DNA of 64,000 nt from Begonia masoniana (taxonomy: Eukaryota > Streptophyta > Magnoliopsida > Cucurbitales > Begoniaceae): assembly GCA_022432975.1 (NCBI GenBank), contig CM039509.1, positions 42,256,209-42,320,208 on the forward strand. The letters run 5' to 3'. A model generated the notes under the pieces. It did no database searches. It worked only from the letters and a program-made list of their open reading frames with translations, and was not told where the DNA came from. Shown piece by piece: positions 43,302-54,951 of this stretch. The position numbers and the translations under genes were made by a program. How positions within the stretch are numbered: position 1 is the first letter of the stretch; the number at the start of each line of letters is the position of its first letter.

Positions 43302-45898
43302 TGTAATACCCGTCTTTACGAGATATTAATATTTTAATATAAATGTCATTTTTGTAAATATGTCAAATCAAATCCGTTTTACGAAAAGAAAGTGTCATTA
43401 GAATCCTAATTATTAGTAGGAATTTTAAGAAATTTACGGGATTTTTCGGAGTAATAACGCCATATTTCGAGTAATTAAGTTTCTCGTAATATAAAAGACG
43501 TTTTAGTAAAAATAGTAAATGGGGTCCGATTTGCGAACAGATAGTTTTAATAAATCCCAAATAATAAGTTGGACTTATTGGTGAAATAAAATAATTTGGA
43601 GAAACCGAATAGTTAGCCGATTAACGAAATGAAAGACGAAACAAAAAGAATTAAGTGCGAAAGGCAAAACGGTAATTTACCAAATCAAATTTATAAAATA
43701 AGAGAAAACTCCTCTTCTTCACTTCTTCTCTGCTCCTCGCGAACGCCAGAGAGCTCTGGCGACTTCCTCCCTCACGGCCGTTTCATTCCGACCTCCGTTT
43801 CTCTTCCGATCGATCTCTGTTCTTCACGTTTTCTCCTCCGATTAACGTTCTAGGTAAGATTATACAGCTTTCGGACGTTAGTTTTCAGTTTTAATGAAGT
43901 TATACGGTTAGGGTTTTCGTTTAGGGTTTCGTTAAAAACGCGATTTAGGGTTCGAGATTGATAGGTTTATCGAGTTTATGGATATAAAGGACGTATTGAA
44001 CGTTATTGGACGAAGTTAAACTAATTTGTGAGAAATGTTAAATTTAATGAATTTCGGGTTTTTGGAAAAAACTCGTTATTGGATGTTTCGTGGAATCGAG
44101 CGTGAATTGGTTGTTAAAATGTCTCGATTAATTAAGTTATAACTTTAGAAGAATTTCCTTAGTTAAGGATTTTGTTAACTAGGACATTAAATTGTTTAAG
44201 TTCGTATTAACGACAAATTGATGAAATTGCTTAGGTGAACAACGCTCGTAGACGGAGCTTGAGCTGCAACGGACACGAGGTAAGTTCTCGTGATCTTCTC
44301 TGGCCGATTGGCCTACACCGTACGTCAAAGTCGTCTCGAGGAGTTTTGGTTACGCGTATGTTTAAATTGTTTTGGTTGGGTAGTTAGGATTAGTTCTGTA
44401 TAGGTTATGCTTTTAATTGCTTTATTGTCTCGATGGTACGAATCATGTATGTTTACTTTATGTCATATCGAACTGTTCACGCATCACATGTTTTAAAAGA
44501 ACATAGAAAATGAATTTCCGCACGATGTTTTAAAGAAAATGGCGATGTGGCCCGGAGAGGGGCTTGACCTATTGTGAAGATCGACTACGGGTTTGTCACA
44601 ATACCACATCTATTATGTACTCATACAGTTATACGGTTATAGGTCATGCGAGATGGGGCTCAGGCACGGCTGTACGCGTTGTAAGCGTGTACCCCCCTCC
44701 TCTAGCTGGAAAGAGTAGTCCGACCGCTGGATGTGCTCTCTCCGGTTAGAGGGCTGAGATCTCGGTGACACCCACAGAGTAAAGATAAAGAAAATGCTGC
44801 ATGATTTCTGAACTCATATGCACAACATGAATTTACATTTATGAGAGCTTGCTGAGATTTTTATCTCATAGTGTGTCTGTATGGTGTAGGTGACTTCGAC
44901 ATAGGTGAGGATGAGATCTTTCCACCTGAAGAGTGATGCAGTTGACGGAGGATGGTTGCGGGAGTGTGCTGGCGCAGTTGAGGCGTATTTTGACCCGTGG
45001 GGCTCATAGTTTGATGTTTTGAGGGCTTTTGGGAATTGTCGGGTTAATGGTTGTATAGAAACATTTTAGGATGCTCGGATCTGATAGTAGATGGGTTTGA
45101 GGTTTTAAATGTTTTTGGCAACTTGTTTTGTAAACTGTTTTTAAAAGCTTTATTGGAATTGTCGGTGATTTAAACAGGAGGAAATGTATAGTTTTTAAAC
45201 GGATCCACGCGGTTCGTTTTTATGAAAATGTATTTCGTTTTAATTTCATTTCGAGTCGGTTTTGGGATGGTATTTCAGAAGACGTATGAGTATGGGGCGT
45301 TTGATGTTAAATTGTATTGTGATGGTGTGTGTAATGCTAGTGGTGATTGTAGAAGAAAATTGGTATGTTAAGTGGTTATACAGGGGGAAAAGAAAGGAGA
45401 ACCAGAGAAAGGGAGAGCCGAGCTCTCTGGAAGAATTTCCAGAGAGCTTGGCGATCGATCGCCAGGGAGGGCGATTGATCGCCCCCTGCTTGGTAATTTC
45501 TCTGGATTTTTCCAGAGATGTTGCCGAGCGATCGCTTGGTAGGAAGGTGGATCACCAGAGGGGCGATCAGTCGCCTGGCAGCGATCGCCATGGGTGATCG
45601 ATCGCCGGTTTTGGGTGATCGATCGCCCGTCCATTTTGGTTGCCATTTGTCGATTTTGCCCCTCCTTTCAGCCAATTGCTTCTGTTTTTAATTGGTCATT
45701 TGTTTTAATTATTTTAACATTTTATTAAATTGATTGTTTTCAATTGTTTTAATTTGTTTTTATAATTGATTTTAAATTTCGATTTAAGTGGTTTTAAAAC
45801 ATAGATTTCGATTTAGATTCCGCTCAGAGTTTGTTTAAAGTATAAGGATATAAAAAAAATATGTACGAGAAATTGGGTACAGTATCGGGGTCGCTACA
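43302..45898 (+). repeat. Gypsy-type solo LTR (plus) in Gypsy D
   Basis: 2597 bp, TGTAATACCCG ... GGTCGCTACA, with perfect TSD CAAAT (43297-43301 and 45899-45903). It is in the same orientation as 59767-62293: both carry GGTAAGTTC followed by a ggcc-tac block (44280-44330; 60290-60330). Near its 3' end (45448-45630) lies a dense cluster of gcgatcgatcgcc palindromes. No coding content. Confidence 0.9.
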
Positions 45899-46098
45899 CA
45901 AATCCCTTCTTCAAGTGCTTCCATCTTTGGCTCCCACGATAGTATGTGAAAGGGTTGATCCATGTTCTTTGTGCTCGGCTCCCAATCTAAGTCCTTGAAG
46001 AGGTCTTTGAAGCTATCAATACCTGCAAAAGAAATTAGCTTGTTAGTGAAAAGGTTTGATAAGGCTTGTGCCTTGGTTTGTGATCGAGTGATGGTCCT

Positions 46099-46350
46099 CT
46101 AGGGCACATCATCCTCCCTAGGTAATTGAGGATTTGACCTCAAATCCTTTAATAGGGTCGCCTCGATGTCATCATCATCACCTTTGTATGGAGAAAGATC
46201 TTGGACATTAAAGGTGGTTGAAATTCTATAGTCTCTAGGCAGCTCAATCTTATAAACGTTATTGTTGATTCTTTCTAACACCTTGAATGGTCCTTCGGCT
46301 CTAGGCATTAATTTGGATCTTCTCTTGGTAGGAAACCTTTCTTTTCTCAA
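46099..46350 (-). pseudogene. Gypsy D integrase C-terminal tail
   Basis: RFPTKRRSKLMPRAEGPFKV, LERINNNVYKIELP, STTFNVQDLSPY and DLRSNPQLPREDDVP, the GPY/F-like module that follows Gypsy integrase. Beyond a stop it continues TITRSQTKALSNLFTNK toward 45899. No chromodomain is visible. Confidence 0.82.
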
Positions 46351-46560
46351 GTGTAACCATACTAAGTCTCCTTCATTAAAGATAACTTCGCGGCGTCCTT
46401 TGTTGGCTTGTTTGGCTACCCTATCATTGGTCTTTTCGATGGCTTTGCGTGCAGTCTTGTGTAATTTTTTAACTCGTTCAGTCTTATCCTCTCTTGATGG
46501 ATTAGCTAAGTCTTTAAAGGGTAGGGGAATAAGGTCTAGTAGTGTATATGGATTAAACTT

Positions 46561-47442
46561 TTAGGCAACCTCAAAGGGTGATTGATGAGTAGTGGAATGA
46601 AGGGTGCGGTAGTAGGCAAACTCCAAACCTGAAAGTACTATATCCCAGTTAGATAGTTTCTTACCTACAACACTGCGTAAGAGGGTACCCAGGGTCCTAT
46701 TGACAACTTCCATTTGACCATCGGTTTGGGGATGAAAGGACGTGCTGAAACATAATCTAGTTCCCAACCTTTTCCATAAAGTGGTCCAAAAGGCGCTCAA
46801 AAATTTAGTGTCCCTATCCGACACTATTAAATGTGGGATACCATGCAAGTGAACGATTTCTTTAGAGTATAGGTCAGCTATTAAGACAGAGTCATCTGTT
46901 TTGGCACAAGGAATAAAATGTGCCATCTTGGAGAATTGATCCACGACCACCATTATAGAGTCCTTACTCCATGCAGTTCTTGGTAATCCTAAAACAAAGT
47001 CCATATTAACCTCTACCCAATGGTGTGATGGAACGGGTAAATACATGTATAAACCTTGAGGTAGAACCTTACTCTTAGCCTTCTTGCAAATCACACATGT
47101 CTCCACCATGCGATGCACATCCTTCATCATGTGGAGACAGTAGAAGTGTTCTTTAAATGCGTCTAGGGTTTTTTTCTCTCCAAAATGACTTGCTAGGCCT
47201 CCACAATGAGCTTCTTTTACAAAACTTTGTCTTAAACTTCCTTGGGGAATACACAATTTTCCTGCTTTGACTAAATAGCCATCCATGAGGCGATATTCCC
47301 CTTCGACCTTGGTCATGCACTTAGTGTAATACGATCCAAAATCAGGGTTGGTTTCATAGTTTTCCTTAATCCATTCAAAATCGAAGAACCTAGTCCCTAA
47401 TTCAGTAAGTAGAATGCGTTCTCTAGACAGTGCATCAACCAC
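46561..47442 (-). pseudogene. Gypsy D integrase
   Basis: 293 residues open. HHCC finger: AHCGGLASHFGEKKTL ... CVICKKAKS. DDE core: VNMDFVLGLPRT (Asp), HLIVSDRDTKFLSAFW (Asp) and TDGQMEVVNRTLGTLLRSVV (Glu), all three acidic residues present. It would insert element DNA into chromosomes. It is the longest undamaged domain of element D, but in-frame stops separate it from RT and from the tail. Confidence 0.92.
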
Positions 47443-47556
47443 AACATTATTCTATCCTTTTACATACTTAAGGGTGTATGGAAACCTTTCTAAAAACTCC
47501 ACCCATTTGGCGTGTCTCTTATTCAATTTGTGCTGACTCTTGATATGTCTCAAGGC

Positions 47557-48777
47557 TTAATGGTCAGTACTGATAACAAAGTCTCTGGACAAGAGGTAAT
47601 GTTGCCAGTGCTCCAATGCTCGTATAACAGCATATAGTTCTTTATCGTAAGTGGAGTAATTGAGCACGCCTCCCTTCAACTTCTCACTAAAGAATGCAAT
47701 GTGTTTTCCTTCTTGCATGAGTACGGCTCCTATGCCTACTCTAGAAGCATCACTCTTAATTTCAAATACTTTACTAAAATCTGGGAGTGAAAGCACTGGT
47801 GAATGCCATAGCTTGTCCTTAATTAGCTCAAAACTCTTTTGGCAGGCTGAGGTCTAAGTAAACTCTTGGTTTTTCTTCGTGCAATCCGTAAGTGGTTAGG
47901 CTATTGAGCTAAAGTCCTTGATAAACCTCCTATAAAAAGAGGCAATCCATGGAAGCTACGTACCTCATATATAGAATTAGGTGTAGACCAATCCTTAATG
48001 GCCTTGATCTTGTCAACATCGACTTCCATTCTTTCCTTAGAAATGACAAACCCTAGGACATAAACCTTGTCTTGCGCGAATGAACATTTTCTTAAATTTC
48101 CATATAACTGAGCTTTTCGTAGGGTTTTGAAAAAGTATACTGAGATGGTTGAGGTGCTGTGGGAGGTCTAGACTATACACCAATATGTCGTCAAAGTAGA
48201 CAACTATAAACTTTCCTAAGAAATCCTTAAGTACGTGGTGCATAAGTCTCATGAATGTACTCGAGGCGTTCGACAATCCAAAGGACATGACCATCCATTC
48301 AAATAATCCATATTTTGTCTTGAAGGCTATTTTCCATTCGTCTCCTTCCTTCATCTTGATTTGATGGTAGCTGTTTTTAAGATCTATTTTAGAGAAAATG
48401 GAGGCTCCACTAAGTTCATCTAACATATCCTCGAGCCTAGGAATGAAAAATCTATATTTGACTGTGATTTAGTTTATGGCCCGACTATCGACACACATCC
48501 TCATAGTACCATCTTTCTTAGGTACTGCACAGGGGCTCATGGACTCCCTTATGTAACCTTTGTCTAATAGTTCTTGTACTTGGTCCTGCAGCTTCTTGGA
48601 TTCTTCGGAGTTCATTCGATATACTGGTCGATTAGGTAGCGCGGCCCTGGGGTGGAGGTCTATTTGGTGTTCAATACCTCGCAATGGTAGTAAACCTTGA
48701 GGTAACTCTTCCGAAAATACATCTTGGAACTGATAGAGTAAAGTCTTAACAGTTTCAGGAATAACTCCTAGCTCCAT
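47557..48777 (-). pseudogene. Gypsy D reverse transcriptase and RNase H
   Basis: RT: VQELLDKGYIRESMSPCAVP, KKDGTMRMCVDSRAIN, a stop at 48469, ASIFSKIDLKNSYHQIKMKE, FGLSNASSTFMRLMHHVL and the catalytic VVYFDDILVYS. RNase [44 protein letters not shown]. The catalytic YFDD is intact, but frameshifts around 48040-48130 and 47800-48030 and several stops break the polyprotein. Confidence 0.9.
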
Positions 48778-48786
48778 AACCCTATC

Positions 48787-49289
48787 TCAAAATAGTATCA
48801 AAATCAAGGGATCTCCTCTACGTACAGATGCTTCCATTTTCTTCTTAGTCATGAATAGGTTAGCCTTGTCCTTGGCTTCCTTTCTTGCAGCGTCATCTTT
48901 AGAAATTTGCTCAGGGGTCATAGGAGCGAACTTAAAAGTCTTTTCTTCAAATTTAAGGGAATAATAGTTAGAGTAACCATCGTGGTTTACTCTTCGATCA
49001 AACTGGCAGAGTCGGTCTAGGAGTAAGTGGCTTGCACTCATAGGTACAACATCACAGAGAACCGTGTCCTTATACTTCCCTAAGGAGAACTCTACCTTCA
49101 CTTACTTGGTAACCTTGACATCGTCCTTATCGTCTAGCCATCGTAGCTTGTAAGGGTGGGAGTGAGCACTAGTCTCCAGATCTAATTTGGTTACTAAGTC
49201 CTTGGAGGCTACATTAGCACAACTTTCTCTGTCAATAATCAGATAGCGTAACTTATCCTTGATGAGATATCTACTATGGAAGATGTTCT
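48787..49289 (-). pseudogene. Gypsy D protease to RT linker
   Basis: KVEFSLGKYKDTVLCDVVPM, ASHLLLDRLCQFDRRVNHDG and EEKTFKFAPMTPEQ, the conserved stretch behind Gypsy aspartic protease (normally LLGRPWQFDR). An in-frame TAA lies just upstream (about 49102). Toward 49289 it reads CANVASKDLVTKLDL in the protease-like domain, then is cut by the LTR at 49290. Confidence 0.8.
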
Positions 49290-51053
49290 TGTAGGACCGT
49301 TATTGTCTAAGAGGGCGGGTGAATTAGATTTTGCTCGCTTAATCTCTTTTACTTAGTGTGATATAAATTTCTCAAGTGATTGCTTACTGAATCAAATAAA
49401 TAGAGAGAGAGAAAAAAAAAGACACCGTGATTTTTACGTGGTTCGGCTAACCTTGCATACGTCCACGCTTTAAGGATATTTCCCTTGAAGTTTCACTACT
49501 TCTCTTCCACGAGAAAACTTGATTGGACTTCACGGGCGCCAATCAACTGCCTTTCACACTTCTGGATTGAACTTCGCGGGCGTCAATCCACTGCCTTACA
49601 GTTTTAACAAGATGAAGGTTTAAGCACAAAGATTATACTCTCTCAAGATAAGATCTCAAGTTCTAGGGCAGAGACATGTAAAACAATCGAAGAGGATTAC
49701 AGATTCCTTTTTGCTCGTGAGAGTTGATTGTAAGAATTGACAAAAGTTTTTCTCTCGAGCTACAGTTCTCCTATTTATATCCGCGTTTGTAATCTGCTTC
49801 GCGTCTATAATCTGCGTTAAAAAAAATGACCGTTGGAGAACATCTGTATATCGTCTTTCTTTTGAACGTGGACGACTGCGTCTTTCTTTTGAACGTGGAC
49901 GACTGCGTCTTTCTTTTGAACGTGGACGACTGCGTCTTTCTTTTGAACGTGGACGACTGCGTCTTTCTTTTGAACGTGGACGACTGCGTCTTTCTTTTGA
50001 ACGTGGACGACTGCGTCTTTCTTTTGAACGTGGACGACTGCGTCTTTCTTTTGAACGTGGACGACTGCGTCTTTCTTTTGAACGTGGACGACTGCGTCTT
50101 TCTTTTGAACGTGGACGACTGCGTCTTTCTTTTGAACGTGGACGACTGCGTCTTTCTTTTGAACGTGGACGACTGCGTCTTTCTTTTGAACGTGGACGAC
50201 TGCGTCTTTCTTTTGAACGTGGACGACTGCGTCTTTCTTTTGAACGTGGACGACTGCGTCTTTCTTTTGAACGTGGACGACTGCGTCTTTCTTTTGAACG
50301 TGGACGACTGCGTCTTTCTTTTGAACGTGGACGACTGCGTCTTTCTTTTGAACGTGGACGACTGCGTCTTTCTTTTGAACGTGGACGACTGCGTCTTTCT
50401 TTTGAACGTGGACGACTGCGTCTTTCTTTTGAACGTGGACGACTGCGTCTTTCTTTTGAACGTGGACGACTGCGTCTTTCTTTTGAACGTGGACGACTGC
50501 GTCTTTCTTTTGAACGTGGACGACTGCGTCTTTCTTTTGAACGTGGACGACTGCGTCTTTCTTTTGAACGTGGACGACTGCGTCTTTCTTTTGAACGTGG
50601 ACGACTACGTCTTTCTTTTGAACGTGGACGACTACGTCTTTCTTTTGAACGTGGACGACTACGTCTTTCTTTTGAGTGTGGACGACTGCGTCTTTCTTTT
50701 GAGCGTGGACGACTGCGTCTTTCTTTTGAACGTGGACGACTGCGTCTTTCTTTGGACGTGGACGACTACGTCTATCTTTTGAACATGGATGACTGCGTCT
50801 TTCTTTTGAACGTGGACGACTGCGTCTTTCTTTTGAACGTGGACGACTGCGTCTTTCTAGACTGTCTCTCAATAGTACTTTGGACGAGTAAGTCTGGACT
50901 AATAACACTTAATAAAAAAAAACATCAGAAAACATAATAACCTTTTTAAAGGTCATTTAACCATAATAAACCAGTTTATATTCAGTTTATATATTTCGTA
51001 TTAATCATAATCATCAAAAATATATTTAGACTTTAAACTTAATTTAAGTCAAC
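49290..51053 (-). repeat. LTR with a 27-bp tandem array in U3
   Basis: 1764 bp, TGTAGGACCGTTATTG ... TTTAAGTCAACA, next to a polypurine tract (complement atctccccctttt) at 51054, so it is the 3' LTR of a minus-strand element whose interior continues right. It shares ends and the TACGTGGTTCGGC / GTCCACGC block (49435-49465) with the LTRs at 4122, 6231 and 12709. The sense-strand TATA (GGATATAAATAGGAG, complement near 49775) lies downstream of the array. The left flank GTTCT (49285-49289) has no visible partner because the 5' LTR is missing. Confidence 0.85.
49864..50863. repeat. 27-bp minisatellite, about 37 copies
   Basis: Unit gaacgtggacgactgcgtct + ttctttt, almost perfect over 1 kb. Variant units cluster at the right end (gactac in place of gactgc; gagtgtgg/gagcgtgg; one unit with a short deletion near 50750), while the left 27 or so units look identical. 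As 27 is a multiple of 3, it creates long repetitive ORFs on both strands; these are not genes. Confidence 0.97.
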
Positions 51054-51414
51054 AATCTCCCCCTTTTAGAAGATGACAAACATATAAACTATTTAAAACA
51101 TACTTATCTGTATTCCAGTTAAATTTTACATACTCTCCCATACTTTATGCCGTATTGCTTATCAATGATACATTATGTGAATTTGGTACCCTTCTCCCGC
51201 TTTGATATTATAAAAAAAACAACGTAGGAGGAATGACATTCAGCACAGCACAGGAGAGATAACAGGAAAGGATATTGAATAAATAACATAGCAGACGAAA
51301 GTTGTAAGGTCTTAGACGAAACTACCTAAGACAGAGAAGGGAAGACAGGAAAGATACAATGGAAGAAAAATAGAAACATTCCTAGAAACGGCCAGAATAG
51401 AAAACCCTTGCAAA

Positions 51415-53013
51415 TCAGAACAGATTTTCCTCGTCATCCTCATCGGCCGTGTCTACTGCTGAAACAAGAGGAATAGGAGAAACAGGAGGAATGTGATCTC
51501 TATCGTGGGAATCCCCTGCATCCCTTGTATCCGGTGCATCCAAAGCCACCACGGCAACCACGTCAGTCTCTGGCAGTGGGAAACCAGGAGGCTTTGGTGC
51601 AGTGACAGGCTCAAACGTGACAAGATCAGCAGAGCCAATAGCAGCATCATCAGCTGGCGCATCAATAGGCTCAAACATGACAAGATCAGCAGAGCCAATA
51701 GCAGCATCATCAGCTGGCGCATCGACAGGCTCAAGCACGACAAGATCAGCAGAGACAACAATAGCAGCTGGAACTAAAGCAATATCTGGAAGAGAAGGAG
51801 CTGGCTGATCAACAAACAGTGCAGGCACTGGCTCGTCCTCATACAGAGCAACCTCTGCAGCAGCATCAGCCTCAACAACTGGATCAACATCCAAATGCTC
51901 AGCACAAAAAGAAACAGCTGAAGTAACTGGAGGAGCTAGTTCAGGTGTCTCTCCACCGCCTTCCAAGTCCTCATCCCCATGAATGGACACACCATCACTC
52001 TTAATCAGAAGGTTACGAAGATCACTAAACTGAGTGATGACGCGGGCAGATTCACATTGCAATTGTGTTGTGACAAGATTGGAATGGAATCTAACCGAAG
52101 AGATGACATCATCAATGACTTGACTATACGCAAGTTCAGCTTGATCAATGCGATTGTTCACAGCAGCAAAAGCAAAACTTTGATGTGATTCCAGTAGATC
52201 AAGACGTTTGAGTAGTCCTTGATTGGCAGCCGCGAGTTGTTCAAGTTGAGAAAGGACAAGTGCTGCAAATTGACCATGATGGGAGAGATATAAGGATTGA
52301 AAAGATTCAAGGCTGGTCCCAAGACTGGCAATGCTTGCCCTTAGCTCATCCTACAAATCCTCAGAAATAGGATCCCTCACTCGAGAAGAGGAAGGACCTT
52401 TGGAGCGAGGAGGAATATAGGTAGATGATGAAGGGATCTTAGGTGGAAGGGGAGTAGGAGTTGGACTGGGTGGACGTGGAAGAGGAGAAACAGCCTGGAC
52501 AATATGATGTTTAGGTTCACTCACAGGCTTTGGAATGTGAGTTTGCTCATGACTGACCTCCTCTGAAGCATGAAGAAGAAGAACTGGAGGTGGAAGAGGG
52601 TCAAGGGTAAGAAGAAGAGTGTCATCAGGACCACTTTCTTCCTCTTCTTCTTCAGCAATAAGCAGGCGCCTGGAAACACCTTTATGACCAACTTTGTCCA
52701 CCAGTTCACCTTGATCATTGCGGGTTATTCCCATTCTGGACAAAGTGGAGGATGAAAAGAAGTCAGACTTCTTCAGGGATAACAGCTTGTCAGAATCAGG
52801 AATGCAAACACCAATCCAGTGAAAGATCTTCATAAGGAGAAGATTGTAAGGCAGATATTTGGAGGCATTGCACACCACTTGAAGCGTCCGATTTAAGATA
52901 ATGTATCCAACATTAAAGGGTTCGCCTCTGAAAAATTGACCAAGCAGGAAAAGATCCATGCCACTGACATGGTCCCGATGACCCTCTACAGACATGATGT
53001 TGTAATGGATCAT
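51415..53013 (-). pseudogene. Internal ORF of a non-autonomous LTR element (putative plant transposon protein type)
   Basis: One frame of about 530 residues with a single stop (about 52351). N-terminal part: GMDLFLLGQFFRGEPFNVGY and LQVVCNASKYLPYNLLLMKI, which resembles the putative plant transposon protein domain seen in many plant LTR elements. Then come an acidic patch (AEEEEEESG), a Pro-rich stretch (PLPRPPSPTPTPLPPKIP), a helical segment (QLEQLAAANQGLLKRLDLLE) and 20-residue tandem repeats (SADLV-EP-DAPADDAAIG, about 51600-51760). There are no zinc knuckle and no catalytic motifs. It belongs to the LTR at 49290. Confidence 0.65.
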
Positions 53014-54140
53014 GTGGTGGAAGACATGATAACTCTTAAATTAGAGTTATTTTATATGATATTTAATTGATAGAACTTGTATGATTTGAGTAAATGTAAG
53101 AAGAAATTGGTAGGCATTTACTACAATTGCTATGTAATGCTGCAGCATTAGTGTTTTGATTGAATTTAACATATTTTATGCAGATTATCTATTAAAAGCA
53201 CATTTTTTTCTCCTTAATTTGAATTTTATATTTTTGTATTTGAATGCAATTTTATTATAGGGAAAATCAAATTTCAAAAACTGAAGATTATGGAGAGAGA
53301 GAAAGCAAATCAGAGAAATATTGATTACCATAAATAAAGGAGGAAATCAAGAAATTATGCTGATATTTTGAAAAGCCGCAGACACATGGCAATGTAGAAG
53401 AGGACAAAAATGGAAGGAAGAGTCAAATGGAAGTAATAAATGTGGAATTATTGGAACACGTGGAAGGAAAACCAAAGAAAGAGAAAGTTATTTTGGAAGA
53501 ATGCTAAAACAGGGGAACAAGAAAATAAAAGCAAATTGGAGAGAGAAAAGGTGACATCACACGCAGAACAAAAAGGGCGTGACTTCTTGCTGAAAAAGGA
53601 GTTCTGGAACAGAAGACGAGGAACCCGACAACTGGATCATCTTTTTATCTTCTTCTTCTTTATTATTACTTTTATGTTATTGAAAACTTTAATTTTATAT
53701 AGTAGTGCTCTCATGATTTTAAGCTAAATTTTATTATCTTGGTTAGGACGATAATACTTGTTACGGTTTTTGCTACGATCTCGGTTTTGTTATGCAATTT
53801 TTTATTGAACAATTATTTGTGATATTCCTTTCTAAGTCAGATCATATCGATAGATAGGTTGACGATCCATGTTTATATTGTATCGACAGATAGATATAAA
53901 TTTCTAGATGCATGAATAATTAATCGAATTAAATTGTTACAATGTAGTTAACATTAATTCGATTGACAATAAGAATGAGACAAATATGAAATTTCATTGT
54001 TAGTTACATTCCTTCAAGATCGAAGGAAATTCTAAATTGAATTTACCTAGGCAATTTGAAAGAATCCTAGAACTATTTAATTCTTGTTGTTCATAGATAA
54101 TGCTGCAGAGCATTACTAGAGCATCAGTAGTAAAATTATC
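53014..54140. other. AT-rich segment, unclassified repeat
   Basis: Starts near 53023 with TGATAACTCTTAAATTAGAG, a string that looks like an element end. It replaces the expected 5' LTR of the 49290 element. The rest is AT-rich with no ORF of note; the one at 53440-53727 is Lys-rich and unrecognised. It ends where Copia gag begins at about 54141. Confidence 0.4.
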
Positions 54141-54951
54141 GTAACGAAGAGCTCATTCCCCAAATAGTGTCTTTCACTGCTGCAAGCGAAATCTGGAGCG
54201 CTCTTGCTCAGATTTTTGCTTCGTCGTCTCTTGCTCAGATCACTGAATTGAGAAGCCAACTTCATTCCTTGTCTAAAGAAGGAATTTCAGCAGCTACCTA
54301 TATCCAAAAAATCACCGATTTATGCAATACGCTGACTGAGATTGGCGAACCAATGTCGTATCGCGACAGGATGATTTATTTCTTGAATGGTCTTGGTAGT
54401 GAATATAATACCTATGTTGTCTCTATTACGAATCGGCATGACCAACCCCCCTAGAAGAGGTACACAGTTTACTCTAGAGCTTCGATTTCAAGTTGGAAAA
54501 ACAGAACACTACTCTCTCTTCCATTGCTGAACCAGCTTCAACCGGTTCCATTATGACAGAACTCCCCCTCTGGTTTCCCACCCCACGGTGCCTGGCGCTC
54601 TCCCCGTCCAAAGTTTAGGGCAAAGTGTCAAATTTGCTAGAAGCCCGGTCATCTGGCGGTCGCTTGTTATCACCGACTCAATGTCTCCTATCGCCCGCCC
54701 GACCCGACGCACCCCCATCCAAACCAAAACCGTTTTTCTTTCAGCCCACCCCAAACCCATCACTACTTTAACCCGAACCACACCCGGTGTCATTATCCAA
54801 CTCTCTCTACTTATCCTCCATTCTTTCTTCCTTCATATGCCCAACCCTGAGCCCTGTATGCCTCTTCTCACTCCTTCGGCGCCAAGCACCCCATCTCCTC
54901 CACCGACAGTCTACTACCAACACCAAATCCCTCCCTTCTGCTATGCCCTGG
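54141..54951 (+). pseudogene. Copia E gag C-terminal half
   Basis: VSFTAASEIWSALAQIFASS, SLAQITELRSQLHSLSKEGI, YRDRMIYFLNGLGSEYNTYV, then after stops and frame changes a zinc knuckle CQIC-stop-KPGHLAVACYHR (about 54627-54680) with TAG in place of a residue. It is a UBN2-type Copia gag missing its start; no 5' LTR is seen to the left. It is cut by the solo LTR at 54952. Confidence 0.8.

Larger units (their letters stand above)
45899..49289 (-). mobile_element. Ty3/Gypsy element D, degenerate polyprotein
   Basis: Minus-strand Gypsy remnant in the order protease tail (48787-49289), RT (48037-48777), RNase H (47557-47796), integrase (46561-47442), C-terminus (45899-46350). Its upstream gag half is cut off by the LTR at 49290 and is not found further right. 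Its downstream end is separated by the solo LTR at 43302. No LTR of its own could be identified. Stops occur between nearly all domains. Confidence 0.88.

Noticed and set aside
45368..45675. Arg/Asp/Ser-rich minus-strand ORFs (repeated DRSP-like text)
   Set aside because: They are created by the gcgatcgatcgcc palindrome cluster in the Gypsy solo LTR.
49864..50863. CRISPR-like regular array
   Set aside because: The units are directly contiguous 27-mers without unique spacers, in a plant LTR; this is a minisatellite.
49817..50908. Long ORFs on both strands (363 and 318 residues) of repeated 9-residue units
   Set aside because: They are produced by the 27-bp minisatellite, which is a multiple of three and free of stops. 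No non-repeat protein sequence is attached, and the array lies in an LTR.
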